The notes: generated from the sequence alone by a model not told the origin. DNA of 64,000 bases from CAVXFS01 sp049582805 (GCA_049582805.1 JBAUUR010000174.1:1-64000); one strand, 5' to 3'. Positions 54,590-63,596 are shown, counted from the stretch's first letter. Translations and numbers: made by a program.

Positions 54590-54727
54590 GTAGGGTGGAT
54601 AAAGCCTCCGCAAGGGGGACCCCGTGGTTGTATAGTCGACAAGTCGGCAACAACCACGCAGACGCGTAGCGGCGTATCCACCGATCTAATGGCGGATACG
54701 CGCCTGACGGCGCTTTATCCACCCTAC
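54590..54727. repeat. Structured inverted-repeat element between the kinase gene and panB
   Basis: A perfect 16-base inverted repeat, GTAGGGTGGATAAAGC (54590-54605) and GCTTTATCCACCCTAC (54712-54727), encloses two more hairpins: CGTGGTTGT (54623-54631) with ACAACCACG (54650-54658), and GCGTATCC (54672-54679) with GGATACGC (54694-54701). The whole can fold as a three-way junction on either strand. GTAGGGTGGATAA-type sequences occur as interspersed repeats in several proteobacterial genomes. Confidence 0.8.
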
Positions 54728-54768
54728 CTGCACGTCCGGCTTAGGATAAACAAAATATAGAGGCACCC

Positions 54769-55563
54769 ATGATGCGGACAACATTGATGGACCTGCAGGC
54801 GCTGCACGACAAGGGCGAAAAAATCGCCGTGCTGACCTGTTATGACGCCAGTTTCGCGGCGCTGCTTGAGGCCGGCGGCGTGGACATACTGCTGGTCGGC
54901 GATTCGCTCGGCATGGTGCTGCAGGGCCACGAGACCACCCTGCCGGTGACGCTGGACGAGATGGTTTACCACACGTCCTGCGTGGCGCGTGGTTCGCGAC
55001 GCGCCTTCATCGTTGCGGACATGCCGTTCGGCACCTTTCAAACCAGTCCCGAAAAGGCCTTCGAGCACGCCGCAAGACTGATGGCGGCGGGCGCGCAGAT
55101 GGTCAAGCTGGAAGGCGGCGCGGCGATGGCCGATACCATCACTTTCCTTAGCGGTCGCGGTATTCCGGTGTGCGCCCATATCGGGCTGACGCCGCAGTCG
55201 GTGCATCAACTGGGCGGATACCGCGTGCAGGGCAAGAGTAACGCCGATGCACAGCGCCTGCTGAACGATGCCATTACCGTGGAACAGGCGGGTGCCGGCA
55301 TGCTGGTGCTGGAAACCATTCCCGCCCTGCTGGCGGCGGAAATCACCGCGCAGCTTGCGATTCCCACCATCGGGATCGGTGCGGGCGCGGCATGTTCCGG
55401 CCAGGTGCTGGTGTTGCACGACATGCTGGACATCTATCCGGGCAAGAAGGCGCGCTTCGTGAAGAACTTCATGCAGGGTGCGCAAAGCATCGCCGATGCA
55501 GTGGCCCGCTATGTGATGGAAGTGAAGTCCGGCGCATTCCCGGATGTGGAACACCGTTTCTGA
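54769..55563 (+). CDS. panB: 3-methyl-2-oxobutanoate hydroxymethyltransferase
   Basis: This 264-residue enzyme makes ketopantoate from 2-ketoisovalerate and methylene-THF, the first committed step of pantothenate synthesis. Motifs include TCYDASFAALLEAGGVDILL and GDSLGMVLQGHETTLPVTLDEM (Mg binding), and KLEGG. Length matches E. coli PanB (264). Its stop overlaps the panC start (TGATG). It begins 41 bases after the structured repeat. Confidence 0.96.
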   Translation: MMRTTLMDLQALHDKGEKIAVLTCYDASFAALLEAGGVDILLVGDSLGMVLQGHETTLPVTLDEMVYHTSCVARGSRRAFIVADMPFGTFQTSPEKAFEHAARLMAAGAQMVKLEGGAAMADTITFLSGRGIPVCAHIGLTPQSVHQLGGYRVQGKSNADAQRLLNDAITVEQAGAGMLVLETIPALLAAEITAQLAIPTIGIGAGAACSGQVLVLHDMLDIYPGKKARFVKNFMQGAQSIADAVARYVMEVKSGAFPDVEHRF

Positions 55564-56396
55564 TGCAAGTCATTTCCACCGTCGCCGAACTGCGCCAGCG
55601 CTTGCGTGAAGAAATCTCCATCGCCTTTCTGCCGACCATGGGCAACCTGCACGAAGGGCATCTCGAACTGCTGCGCATCGCGCGGAAACGCGGGAAATGC
55701 ATCGTGGTGAGCATCTTCGTGAATCCCCTGCAATTCGGTGCGAACGAGGATTTCGGCAAATACCCGCGCACCCTGCAGGCAGATTGCGAGAAGCTGGAGT
55801 TGTGCGGTGTCGATGTGGTGTTCGCACCCGCCGAGCGCGAGCTGTATCCGGTGCCGCAGCAGGTGACAGTGGAGCCTCCGCTGGCCAATGAATTATGCGG
55901 CGCCTTTCGTCCCGGCCATTTTCGCGGCGTGGCGACGGTGGTGCTGAAGCTGTTCAACATCGTGCAGCCGCAGGTCGCCGTGTTCGGCAAGAAGGATTAC
56001 CAGCAGTGGTACGTGGTACGCCAGATGGTGGAACAGTTGAATCTGCCCATCGAGATAATCGGCGGGGAGACTGTGCGGGCAGCCGACGGGCTGGCGCTTT
56101 CCTCGCGCAACCAGTACCTGAGCGCAGCCGAGCGAACCGAAGCGTCCTTTCTGTATCTAACGCTGGCAGGTATACGACAAGCTTTGCTGGATGGCACAAG
56201 CGACTATGCCACATTGGAACGCAGCGGCGCCGAGGCGCTTGCCGCACGGGGCTGGCAGGTCGATTATGTCGCGGTGCGCGCACAGGCCACGCTGGCCCAA
56301 CTGGCAAATGGCGAACGCAAGTTGGTCGTACTGGCGGCCGCGCGCCTGGGACAAACCCGGTTGATCGATAATATCGAGGTTTGTATTGATAACTAA
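55563..56396 (+). CDS. panC: Pantothenate synthetase
   Basis: This 277-residue enzyme joins pantoate and beta-alanine with ATP. HIGH-type motif PTMGNLHEGHLELL lies at about 27-40, FVNPLQFGANEDFGKYPRT follows, and GKKDYQQ and SSRNQYLS (KMSKS-like) come later. ATG 55563 is chosen because it overlaps the panB stop and gives the normal N-terminus (MQVISTVAELRQRL). The panD promoter lies within its 3' end. Confidence 0.96.
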   Translation: MQVISTVAELRQRLREEISIAFLPTMGNLHEGHLELLRIARKRGKCIVVSIFVNPLQFGANEDFGKYPRTLQADCEKLELCGVDVVFAPAERELYPVPQQVTVEPPLANELCGAFRPGHFRGVATVVLKLFNIVQPQVAVFGKKDYQQWYVVRQMVEQLNLPIEIIGGETVRAADGLALSSRNQYLSAAERTEASFLYLTLAGIRQALLDGTSDYATLERSGAEALAARGWQVDYVAVRAQATLAQLANGERKLVVLAAARLGQTRLIDNIEVCIDN

Positions 56397-56408
56397 GCGC
56401 CATATAAT
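56381..56408 (+). promoter_or_regulatory. Sigma-70-type promoter of panD
   Basis: TTGTAT (56381-56386), a 16-base spacer and a perfect TATAAT (56403-56408) lie over the end of panC. A leader of about 24 bases would remain before ATG 56439, with GCGGAGG at 56424-56430 as ribosome site. This allows panD to be expressed apart from panBC. Confidence 0.55.
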
Positions 56409-56438
56409 GTGTGTTCTGATTTAGCGGAGGATGACTCC

Positions 56439-56819
56439 ATGCAACGCTTCATGCTCAAATCCAAATTGCACCGCGTGCGCGTGACGCGCTCGGAACTGCA
56501 TTATGAAGGGTCGTGTGCGATAGACGAAAATCTGCTGGATGCCGCCGACATCCGCGAATATCAGCAAATCGAGATTTACAACGTCACCAACAGCGAGCGC
56601 TTCACCACCTACGCCATCCGCGCGCAACGCGGTTCCGGCGTCATTTCGGTGAACGGAGCGGCGGCGCACAAGGCCGCTCCCGGCGACATCATCATCATCG
56701 CGAGCTACGCGATATATTCGGAACTGGAATTGCAGAAATTCCATCCCCAGCTTGTGTATGTGGACGAACACAACCGCATCGTCGCCCGGCGCGACCATAT
56801 TCCCGCACAAGCTGCCTGA
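56439..56819 (+). CDS. panD: Aspartate 1-decarboxylase
   Basis: This 126-residue pyruvoyl enzyme makes beta-alanine from aspartate for pantothenate synthesis. The self-cleavage site is visible as YEGSCAID, cutting between Gly24 and Ser25 to form the pyruvoyl group. YNVTNSERFTTYAIRAQRGSG follows. ATG 56439 gives the normal start MQRFMLKSKLHR, with GGAGG 8 bases upstream; an out-of-frame ATG at 56431 is ignored. It ends facing purB across a terminator. Confidence 0.96.
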   Translation: MQRFMLKSKLHRVRVTRSELHYEGSCAIDENLLDAADIREYQQIEIYNVTNSERFTTYAIRAQRGSGVISVNGAAAHKAAPGDIIIIASYAIYSELELQKFHPQLVYVDEHNRIVARRDHIPAQAA

Positions 56820-56844
56820 TATCTTCCCGGCTCGCCGTAACGTG

Positions 56845-56873
56845 AAAAATCCCGCGCAAAGCGGGCTTTCGTT
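56845..56873. terminator. Bidirectional terminator between panD and purB
   Basis: CCCGC (56851-56855) pairs with GCGGG (56861-56865). AAAAAT precedes and CTTTCGTTT follows. It lies between converging genes and can serve both, although the stem is short. Confidence 0.65.
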
Positions 56874-56879
56874 TGGGAA

Positions 56880-56893
56880 TAGAGGTGCCCTAA
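56880..56893. repeat. Solo end of the MITE-like repeat over the purB stop
   Basis: TAGAGGTGCCCTA matches the terminal repeat of the 49360-49504 element (TAGAGGTGCCCTG). The purB stop codon (CTA on the plus strand, 56890-56892) lies within it. No partner end is seen nearby. Confidence 0.5.
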
Positions 56894-58260
56894 ATTCTTT
56901 TGGCGAGTTCTATTGCCTTGCCAAGATAGGTATCCGGCGCCAATTGCAGCAGGCGCTGTTTTTCCGCCTCCGGTATTTCCAGCGTCAGGATGAAGGCGCG
57001 CAGGCTGTCGCGGTTGATGCCGCCCTTGCCGCGCGTCAGGTCCTTCAGCTTGTCGTAGGCGTTCGCTATGTTGAAGCGCCGCATCACCGTCTGGATCGGC
57101 TCGGCCAGCACTTCCCAGCTATTGTCCAGGTCTTCGGCCAGGCGCTGCGGACTGGCTTCCAGCTTGTGCAATCCCTTCAGGCACGATTCATAGGCCAGCA
57201 GGGTGTAACCCAGCGCCACGCCCATGTTGCGCAACACGGTGGAGTCGGTGAGGTCGCGTTGCCAGCGCGAGACCGGCAGCTTTTCGGAGAGATGTTTCAG
57301 CAATGCATTCGCCAGGCCCAGATTTCCCTCGGAATTCTCGAAATCGATCGGATTCACCTTGTGCGGCATGGTGCTCGACCCGACTTCTCCCGCCACCACT
57401 TTCTGCTTGAAATAACCCAGCGAGATGTAGCCCCAGATGTCGCGGTTGAGATCGATCAGGATGGTGTTGATTCGGGCATAGGCGTCAAATAGCTCGGCCA
57501 TGTAGTCGTGTGGTTCGATCTGGATGGTGTAGGGATTGAATCCCAGGCCGAGCGCCTCGACGAATTGCTTCGCGAAGGTTTCCCAATCCACCCCGGGGCA
57601 GGCAGCCAGGTGCGCGTTGTAATTGCCCACCGCACCGTTGATCTTGCCGAGCATCTCCACGCTGTCCAGCCCTTCGCGTGCGCGCCGCAAACGATACACC
57701 ACGTTCGCCAGTTCCTTGCCCAGGGTGCTGGGCGTCGCGGTCTGGCCATGCGTGCGGCACAGCATCGGCAGCTCGGCGAACTGGTGGGCGAGATCGCGCA
57801 GGCGTTCGATCAGCACGTCCAGCGTGGGCAGCAGCACATGATCGCGCCCGGCCTGCAGCATCAGCGCGTGACTGAGGTTGTTGATGTCTTCCGAAGTGCA
57901 GGCGAAGTGGATGAATTCCAGCTTGTCCGCCGTTTCCGGGTTGGCCGACAGTTTTTCGCGCAGCCAGTATTCGATGGCCTTCACGTCATGGTTGGTGCGC
58001 TTCTCGATGGTCTTGATCTGCTCTGCATCCGCCTCGCTGAATTGCGCAACGAGCTGGTCCAGTTGCGCAATGGTCGCTGTGGAGAACGGGGAGATTTCCG
58101 CGATGCCATGTTCCGCGCCCAATGCCTTGAACCATTCGATCTCTATCAGCACGCGATACCGGATCAGGCCGAATTCACTGAAATATCTGCGCAATGCTTC
58201 GAGTTTGGCGTGGTAACGTCCGTCCAGGGGCGATAAGGCCGTAAGCGTGGTCAATGTCAT
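56890..58260 (-). CDS. purB: Adenylosuccinate lyase
   Basis: This 456-residue enzyme (E. coli PurB: 456) cleaves SAICAR and adenylosuccinate in purine synthesis. Motifs are LTALSPLDGRYHAKLEALRR at the start, CTSEDINN, CRTHGQTATPSTLGKE and the fumarase/ASL signature SSTMPHKVNPIDFEN with the catalytic serine loop. ATG 58260 is chosen from family length; an upstream in-frame start at 58296 is less likely. The last codons (KRI) and stop run into a repeat end. Confidence 0.96.
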   Translation of the reverse strand: MTLTTLTALSPLDGRYHAKLEALRRYFSEFGLIRYRVLIEIEWFKALGAEHGIAEISPFSTATIAQLDQLVAQFSEADAEQIKTIEKRTNHDVKAIEYWLREKLSANPETADKLEFIHFACTSEDINNLSHALMLQAGRDHVLLPTLDVLIERLRDLAHQFAELPMLCRTHGQTATPSTLGKELANVVYRLRRAREGLDSVEMLGKINGAVGNYNAHLAACPGVDWETFAKQFVEALGLGFNPYTIQIEPHDYMAELFDAYARINTILIDLNRDIWGYISLGYFKQKVVAGEVGSSTMPHKVNPIDFENSEGNLGLANALLKHLSEKLPVSRWQRDLTDSTVLRNMGVALGYTLLAYESCLKGLHKLEASPQRLAEDLDNSWEVLAEPIQTVMRRFNIANAYDKLKDLTRGKGGINRDSLRAFILTLEIPEAEKQRLLQLAPDTYLGKAIELAKRI

Positions 58261-58363
58261 GGCAGTCCGATAGGTATTGATTATTGGAAACAGCAAGCAT
58301 TTTACGTGAAAGCATCATGCCCGGATATGCAGCAATCGAGGCACAAGCGGAATGTTGCGCTGT

Positions 58364-58369
58364 TATAAT
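58364..58369 (+). promoter_or_regulatory. Possible -10 box of kdsD, close to the start codon
   Basis: TATAAT (58364-58369) ends 7 bases before ATG 58377, so the transcript would be nearly leaderless. No Shine-Dalgarno is seen before the ATG. The -35 position (GCACAA) is weak. Confidence 0.4.
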
Positions 58370-58376
58370 CCGGCCT

Positions 58377-59363
58377 ATGAATAAAGCCATTTCCGCCTCT
58401 CCCCGCGCGCTTGACCTGGCGCGCGAGGTAATCAGCATCGAAGCCGCCGCCTTGCAGGCGCTGGCACAACGACTGGACGGGAACTTTCTGCGCGCGCTCG
58501 ACATCATTTTGTCCAGTGAAGGGCGCGTAATTGTCAGCGGCATGGGCAAATCCGGCCATGTCGCCCGCAAGATCGCTTCCACGCTGTCCAGCACCGGCAC
58601 GCCTGCCTATTTTGTGCATCCCGCAGAAGCCAGTCATGGCGACCTCGGCATGATCACAAATGAAGACGTGTTCATCGCGCTGTCGTATTCCGGGGAAAGC
58701 GAAGAGCTGCTCACGATCGTGCCCGCCATCAAGCGCCAGGGCGCGCACCTGATCTGCCTGACCGGCAATGCCCAGTCCCGTCTGGCGCAGGCGGCAGACG
58801 TGCATCTGGATACCGCCGTGGAAAAGGAAGCTTGCCCGCTGGGCCTGGCGCCTACCGCCAGCACCACGGCAGCACTGGCCATGGGTGACGCGCTTGCCGT
58901 GGCGCTGCTGGATGCAAAGGGGTTCGCCGAAAATGATTTTGCGCGTTCACATCCCGGCGGCAGCCTGGGCCGCCGCCTGCTCACTCACGTGAGTGATGTC
59001 ATGCACAGCGGCGAGCGCATTCCCGCCGTTTCACGCCACGCCCTGCTTTCCGAAGCCGTGCTGGAGATCTCGCGCAAAGGGCTGGGCATGACCGCTATCG
59101 TGGACGAGAAGGAGCAGGTGCTGGGTATCTTCACCGACGGTGACTTGCGGCGCACGCTGGAAAAACGGCTGGACTTCACCTCCACACCGGTCAGCGCCGT
59201 GATGTCAAACCATCCTCGCACCATCATGGCGAATGCACTGGCTGTGGAAGCAGTGCAGATCATGGACCAGTACAACATCAACCAGATGCTGGTAGTGGAT
59301 AAGGACAATAAGCTGGTTGGCGCACTGAACATGCATGACTTGCTGCACGCGAAAGTAATATAA
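58377..59363 (+). CDS. kdsD: D-arabinose-5-phosphate isomerase
   Basis: This 328-residue enzyme converts ribulose 5-phosphate to arabinose 5-phosphate for Kdo synthesis. The N-terminal SIS domain (IVSGMGKSGHVARKIASTLSSTGT; HPAEASHGDLGMI) is followed by two CBS domains (about 205-328; TDGDLRRTLEK). Length equals E. coli KdsD (328). ATG 58377 gives the family N-terminus. It heads the run kdsD-kdsC-lptC-lptA-lptB-rpoN-hpf-ptsN. Confidence 0.96.
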   Translation: MNKAISASPRALDLAREVISIEAAALQALAQRLDGNFLRALDIILSSEGRVIVSGMGKSGHVARKIASTLSSTGTPAYFVHPAEASHGDLGMITNEDVFIALSYSGESEELLTIVPAIKRQGAHLICLTGNAQSRLAQAADVHLDTAVEKEACPLGLAPTASTTAALAMGDALAVALLDAKGFAENDFARSHPGGSLGRRLLTHVSDVMHSGERIPAVSRHALLSEAVLEISRKGLGMTAIVDEKEQVLGIFTDGDLRRTLEKRLDFTSTPVSAVMSNHPRTIMANALAVEAVQIMDQYNINQMLVVDKDNKLVGALNMHDLLHAKVI

Positions 59364-59394
59364 ACAAAAGACCACCACGGAACGAATTCCACCC

Positions 59395-59913
59395 ATGTCA
59401 TTGACCCGCGCAAAATCCATCCGCCTGATCGCCTTCGATGTGGATGGCGTGATGACCGATGGCGGACTGTTCCTGTCCGATTCTGGAGAGGAGTTCAAGC
59501 GCTTCAATTCGCTGGACGGGCATGGCCTGAAAATGCTCAAGACATCCGGGGTGATTCCTGCGATCATCACCGGGCGCAATTCTCGTTGTGTCGAATTGCG
59601 TGCGCAAAACCTGGGTATCGATCATGTATTCCAGGGCGTGGAGAACAAACGCGATACCCTGCGGACGTTGCTGGTGCAATTGGAGATCAGGCCGGAGTCT
59701 GCTGCCTTCATGGGTGATGACGTGGTCGATCTGCCTGCCATGCTGTTCGTCGGACTGGCGATTACCGTGCCCGACGCGCCACATACGGTGCGGGATCGTG
59801 CGCATTACGTCACCTTGCTTAATGGAGGACATGGCGCCGTAAGAGAAGCATGCGAATTGCTGATGTCCGCGCAAGGCACGCTGGATACGCAACTGGAACA
59901 CTATCTGAAATGA
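59395..59913 (+). CDS. kdsC: KDO-8-phosphate phosphatase
   Basis: This 172-residue C0-type HAD phosphatase removes phosphate from Kdo8P. The motif LIAFDVDGVMTDGGLFL (nucleophile Asp) is at about 12-28, ITGRNSR near 60, and FMGDDVVDLPAM near 105. HAD phosphatases of this type work as tetramers without a large cap. It follows kdsD by 31 bases and overlaps lptC by 4 bases. Confidence 0.95.
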   Translation: MSLTRAKSIRLIAFDVDGVMTDGGLFLSDSGEEFKRFNSLDGHGLKMLKTSGVIPAIITGRNSRCVELRAQNLGIDHVFQGVENKRDTLRTLLVQLEIRPESAAFMGDDVVDLPAMLFVGLAITVPDAPHTVRDRAHYVTLLNGGHGAVREACELLMSAQGTLDTQLEHYLK

Positions 59914-60494
59914 CATCCGGACGCCTGCATTGGCTGCGGCAATGGTCCCCGCTTTTACCACTGTTGCTATTGCTGGCCGGCGCCTATTGGCTGAACCTGC
60001 AAGTCAGGCCGCTTCCTCCCAAACCCGACGGCAGCAAGCGTCACGACCCAGATTTTATCGTGGACAACTTTTCCGCCACCACGCTTGACCAACAGGGTTT
60101 GCCACGCTTCCAGTTGTCTGCGCAAAAAATGGTGCATTACCCGGATGATGACAGCACGCATCTGGACGCACCGCAACTGGACAGTTTTTTTGCAGGCCGT
60201 CCGCCCATTATCGCCTTTGCCAAAAAGGGCGAAATATCCAGCAAGGGAGAAGACGTGTACCTGCGCGACGATGTGAAGCTGGTTCGCGCCGCCAGCGATA
60301 CACAAAGCGAGATGACGTTCACGACTGATTATTTGCATGTCATCCCGGACAAGGATCTGGCCGACACCGATCGGCCCGTCACCCTGGTGAATGCACACAA
60401 TGAAATTCATGCAGTCGGGTTGAAATTCGACTACAACGCGCGTGTAGTGACATTACTCTCACAAGTCAGAAGCCAACATGAGATTGTTAAATAA
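59910..60494 (+). CDS. lptC: LPS export protein LptC
   Basis: This 194-residue bitopic inner-membrane protein has one N-terminal transmembrane helix (WSPLLPLLLLLAGAYWLN, about residues 12-29) and a periplasmic beta-jellyroll. LptC passes LPS from LptBFG to LptA. ATG 59910 overlaps the kdsC stop (ATGA), which fixes the start. It overlaps lptA by 17 bases. Confidence 0.93.
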   Translation: MTSGRLHWLRQWSPLLPLLLLLAGAYWLNLQVRPLPPKPDGSKRHDPDFIVDNFSATTLDQQGLPRFQLSAQKMVHYPDDDSTHLDAPQLDSFFAGRPPIIAFAKKGEISSKGEDVYLRDDVKLVRAASDTQSEMTFTTDYLHVIPDKDLADTDRPVTLVNAHNEIHAVGLKFDYNARVVTLLSQVRSQHEIVK

Positions 60495-61092
60495 ACCAAG
60501 CTTCGCCTTGCTCTTTCTGGCATTGGTCTGGAACCCGTGTTACGCCGAACTCGCCGACCGCGACAAGCCCGTGCATGTGGACGCGGATCGGGTCAGCATA
60601 GACGATGCCAGGCAGATCGCCACCTTTGAGGGCGACGTCCGGCTTGTCCAGGGAACCATGAATGTCCATGGCGACAAGCTTGTCGTCGTGCAGGACAAGG
60701 AAGGAAACACGCACGGGACGGTGACCGGAAACCCCGCCAGCTTTCGCCAGAAACGCGAGGGGGCTGATGAGTACATCGAAGGCTATGGCAATCGCATAGA
60801 ATATGACACACGAACCGGCACCATTGAATTTTTCGGGCAGGCGCGCATCAAACGCCAGCAGGATGAAGTTCGCGGCGACTACATCACGTACAACTCCAAG
60901 ACAGAAATATTCGAGGTGCACAGCGCACCGGACAAGGCCACCGGTGCTCCGGGCAATCCGTCGGGAGAGCCCGGCAGGAATCGCGTACATGTCATTATCC
61001 AGCCCAGACACGCCGGACCGGCTCCGGCACCAGGCCCGCTGACCATCAAGCCGGACGATACCCTGAAAGCCCCGAAGAAAATCGATGAGTGA
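60478..61092 (+). CDS. lptA: LPS transport periplasmic protein LptA
   Basis: This 204-residue protein has a signal peptide (MRLLNKPSFALLFLALVW ... CYA) and an OstA/LptA beta-jellyroll (PVHVDADRVSIDDARQIATFEGDVRLVQGTM; EYDTRTGTIEFFGQARIKR). LptA oligomers bridge the periplasm for LPS. The C-terminal ~50 residues are Pro/Gly/Lys-rich and longer than in E. coli LptA (185). It overlaps lptB by 8 bases. Confidence 0.95.
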   Translation: MRLLNKPSFALLFLALVWNPCYAELADRDKPVHVDADRVSIDDARQIATFEGDVRLVQGTMNVHGDKLVVVQDKEGNTHGTVTGNPASFRQKREGADEYIEGYGNRIEYDTRTGTIEFFGQARIKRQQDEVRGDYITYNSKTEIFEVHSAPDKATGAPGNPSGEPGRNRVHVIIQPRHAGPAPAPGPLTIKPDDTLKAPKKIDE

Positions 61093-61807
61093 ACTGCGTG
61101 CCGTATCCCTGAAGAAGACCTACCGCTCCCGCACCGTGGTGCATGACGTTTCCCTGTCCTTGCAAAGCGGGGAAGTTGTCGGGTTGCTCGGGCCCAATGG
61201 CGCGGGGAAGACCACCTGCTTTTACATGATAGTCGGACTGGTGGCTGCAGACGGGGGAAATATTTTCATTGACGACAATAATATCACCCACCTTCCCATC
61301 CATCGCCGTGCGCGGCTGGGCCTGGGATATTTGCCGCAGGAGGCTTCCATTTTCCGGCGCCTCACCGTGTCGCAAAATATCCTTGCCGTGCTGGAACTGC
61401 AAGACTATCCCGAAGATGAAATCAATGCGCGGCTGGAAGAATTGCTGGAAGACTTGCATATAACCCATATCCGCGACAATCCGGCCATCAGTTTGTCCGG
61501 CGGCGAACGGCGGCGCGTCGAGATCGCCCGCGCCCTGGCAACCAACCCGCGCTTCATCCTGCTGGATGAGCCGTTTGCGGGAGTCGATCCGATTGCCGTT
61601 CTGGACATCCAGAAAATCATCCGCTTTCTCAAGGAGCGCGATATCGGCGTGCTGATCACCGATCACAACGTACGCGAAACACTGGGAATCTGCGACCGCG
61701 CTTATATCATCAATGCCGGCTCGGTAATGGCCGAAGGCAAACCTGACGAAATCATCTATAATGAAGGCGTGAGGAAAGTCTATCTCGGCGAGCATTTCAA
61801 ACTATAA
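61085..61807 (+). CDS. lptB: LPS export ABC ATPase LptB
   Basis: This 240-residue ATPase has Walker A GPNGAGKTTCFYMI, the signature LSGGERRRVEIARAL, Walker B RFILLDEPFAGVDP and H-loop LITDHNVRETL, exactly as in LptB (E. coli 241). It powers LPS extraction with LptF and LptG, which are not in this window. It is coupled to lptA and precedes rpoN by 36 bases. Confidence 0.97.
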   Translation: MSELRAVSLKKTYRSRTVVHDVSLSLQSGEVVGLLGPNGAGKTTCFYMIVGLVAADGGNIFIDDNNITHLPIHRRARLGLGYLPQEASIFRRLTVSQNILAVLELQDYPEDEINARLEELLEDLHITHIRDNPAISLSGGERRRVEIARALATNPRFILLDEPFAGVDPIAVLDIQKIIRFLKERDIGVLITDHNVRETLGICDRAYIINAGSVMAEGKPDEIIYNEGVRKVYLGEHFKL

Positions 61808-61843
61808 GCGCGGTGCGCTATATCTGTCGGCAAATCAACGGCA

Positions 61844-63256
61844 ATGAAACCAGCATTACAACTCAGACAATCCCAGCAATTGACGCTGACTCCGCAGTTG
61901 CAGCAGTCGATCAAGCTGCTGCAGCTCTCCACGCTCGAGATCAATCAGGAAGTGGAGCGCTTGCTGGAGGAAAATCCCCTGCTGGAACGGGAAGACGATG
62001 TCGCCGGCTATTCCTACGATGCAGCGGCAGCGCCCGCCGCATCGACCAAAGAGAGCGAGGAAGCAAAGGACGAAAGGCCTGAACGAACCGATGAAGAATG
62101 GGGTGAACCCTCATTTTCCGCCGCTGGATCACCGGATGATGAAGACGAATCCCACGCGGAAATCGTCGCCTCCAGCCCCAGCCTGCGTGAACATCTGCTG
62201 TGGCAGCTTAACCTCAATCAGCTTGATGTGCGCGACAAGAGGATAATCGGCCTGCTGATCGACGCACTGGATGAGAATGGATACCTGACCCAGCCACTTG
62301 AAGAAATCGCCGAGCTTCTGCCTGATGAATTGGACATTTCCCTGGATGACCTGGAAACAGCGCTGGTCCAATTGCAGAATCTGGGTGTGCCTGGCGTAGG
62401 CGCGCGAAATCTCGGCGAATGTCTGGCACTGCAACTCAAGGCGTTGCCGCAGGATACGCCCGGCCGTGAAGAGGCTATGCTCATCGTCACCCTGTATCTC
62501 GACAAGCTGGCGGCGCGCGATTTCAACAAGCTCAAGAAAGTGTTGAATTGCGACGATGACAGATTGCGTATTGCCCAGTCCTTGATAGTCCATCTCAATC
62601 CAAAGCCCGGCGCGGAATTCGAAGACCGCACCGCCGACTACGTGATTCCGGATGTAGTGGTCGAGCGCCACCAGGGGGTCTGGCGCGCGCGCCTCAACGT
62701 TGAGGCCATGCCGCGCCTGCGCGTCAACCAGATGTACGCCAGCATTTTGCAGCAGCGCGGCGAGAAGAATGCACAGCAGCTTTCCGGTCAATTGCAGGAA
62801 GCCCGCTGGTTCATCAAGAACCTGCAACAACGATTCGACACCATCCTGCGCGTGTCACAGGCCATCGTCGAGCGCCAGCGCCACTTTTTCGAACATGGCG
62901 AAATCGCCATGAAGCCCCTGGTACTGCGTGAAATCGCCGAACAACTGGAACTGCACGAATCCACGATCTCGCGCGTCACCACGCAGAAATTCATGCTCAC
63001 CCCGCGCGGGATTTATGAGCTCAAGTACTTTTTCGGCAGCTGGGTTCCCACCGAAACCGGAGGCACCTGTTCGTCCACGGCCATCCGCGCACTCATCAAG
63101 CAGCTGGTCAGCGAGGAGGATGCGAAGCATCCTCTTTCCGACAGCCGCATGGCAGAAATCCTGGCCCAGCAGGGCATATTGGTTGCACGACGGACGGTGG
63201 CCAAATACCGGGAGTTGCTGCACATTCTTCCGGTCAATCTTCGTAAATCACTCTAA
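61844..63256 (+). CDS. rpoN: RNA polymerase sigma-54 factor
   Basis: This 470-residue sigma factor has the Gln/Leu-rich activator-contact region I (LQLRQSQQLTLTPQLQQSIK), an acidic region II (about 50-110), the core-binding domain, and the RpoN box ARRTVAKYRE near the C-terminus (about 452-461). It directs transcription at -24/-12 promoters with AAA+ activators. Length is close to E. coli RpoN (477). Position after lptB and before hpf and ptsN is the conserved order. Confidence 0.97.
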   Translation: MKPALQLRQSQQLTLTPQLQQSIKLLQLSTLEINQEVERLLEENPLLEREDDVAGYSYDAAAAPAASTKESEEAKDERPERTDEEWGEPSFSAAGSPDDEDESHAEIVASSPSLREHLLWQLNLNQLDVRDKRIIGLLIDALDENGYLTQPLEEIAELLPDELDISLDDLETALVQLQNLGVPGVGARNLGECLALQLKALPQDTPGREEAMLIVTLYLDKLAARDFNKLKKVLNCDDDRLRIAQSLIVHLNPKPGAEFEDRTADYVIPDVVVERHQGVWRARLNVEAMPRLRVNQMYASILQQRGEKNAQQLSGQLQEARWFIKNLQQRFDTILRVSQAIVERQRHFFEHGEIAMKPLVLREIAEQLELHESTISRVTTQKFMLTPRGIYELKYFFGSWVPTETGGTCSSTAIRALIKQLVSEEDAKHPLSDSRMAEILAQQGILVARRTVAKYRELLHILPVNLRKSL

Positions 63257-63272
63257 CCAAAAGGAGCAAGCC

Positions 63273-63596
63273 ATGAATCTCAATCTCAGCGGACATCACC
63301 TGGAAATCACTCCTGCCATCCGCGAGCATGTGCTAAGCAAACTCAGCAAGGTCAAACGCCACTTTGACAATGTGATAGACGTGAACGTGATTCTTTCCGT
63401 GGAGAAGCTGAAGCAGAAGGCCGAGGCAAACGTGCACATCAGCGGAAAGACCATCTACGTGGAGTCCGATGACGCGAATCTTTATGTCGCCATAGACAGC
63501 CTGGTCGAAAAACTCGATCGCCAGATACTCAAGCACAAGGAGAAACACACTGCGCGCCGTCACGATGATTCCGGCAAGCCTGCCATAGCAGAATAA
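63273..63596 (+). CDS. hpf: Ribosome hibernation promoting factor (short form)
   Basis: This 107-residue protein matches short HPF/YhbH (MNLNLSGHHLEITPAIREHV; VHISGKTIYVESDDANLYVAID). It binds the 30S subunit and helps form 100S ribosome dimers in stationary phase. AAAGGAG precedes ATG 63273. It lacks the long C-terminal dimerisation domain of long HPF. It lies between rpoN and ptsN as in E. coli. Confidence 0.95.
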   Translation: MNLNLSGHHLEITPAIREHVLSKLSKVKRHFDNVIDVNVILSVEKLKQKAEANVHISGKTIYVESDDANLYVAIDSLVEKLDRQILKHKEKHTARRHDDSGKPAIAE

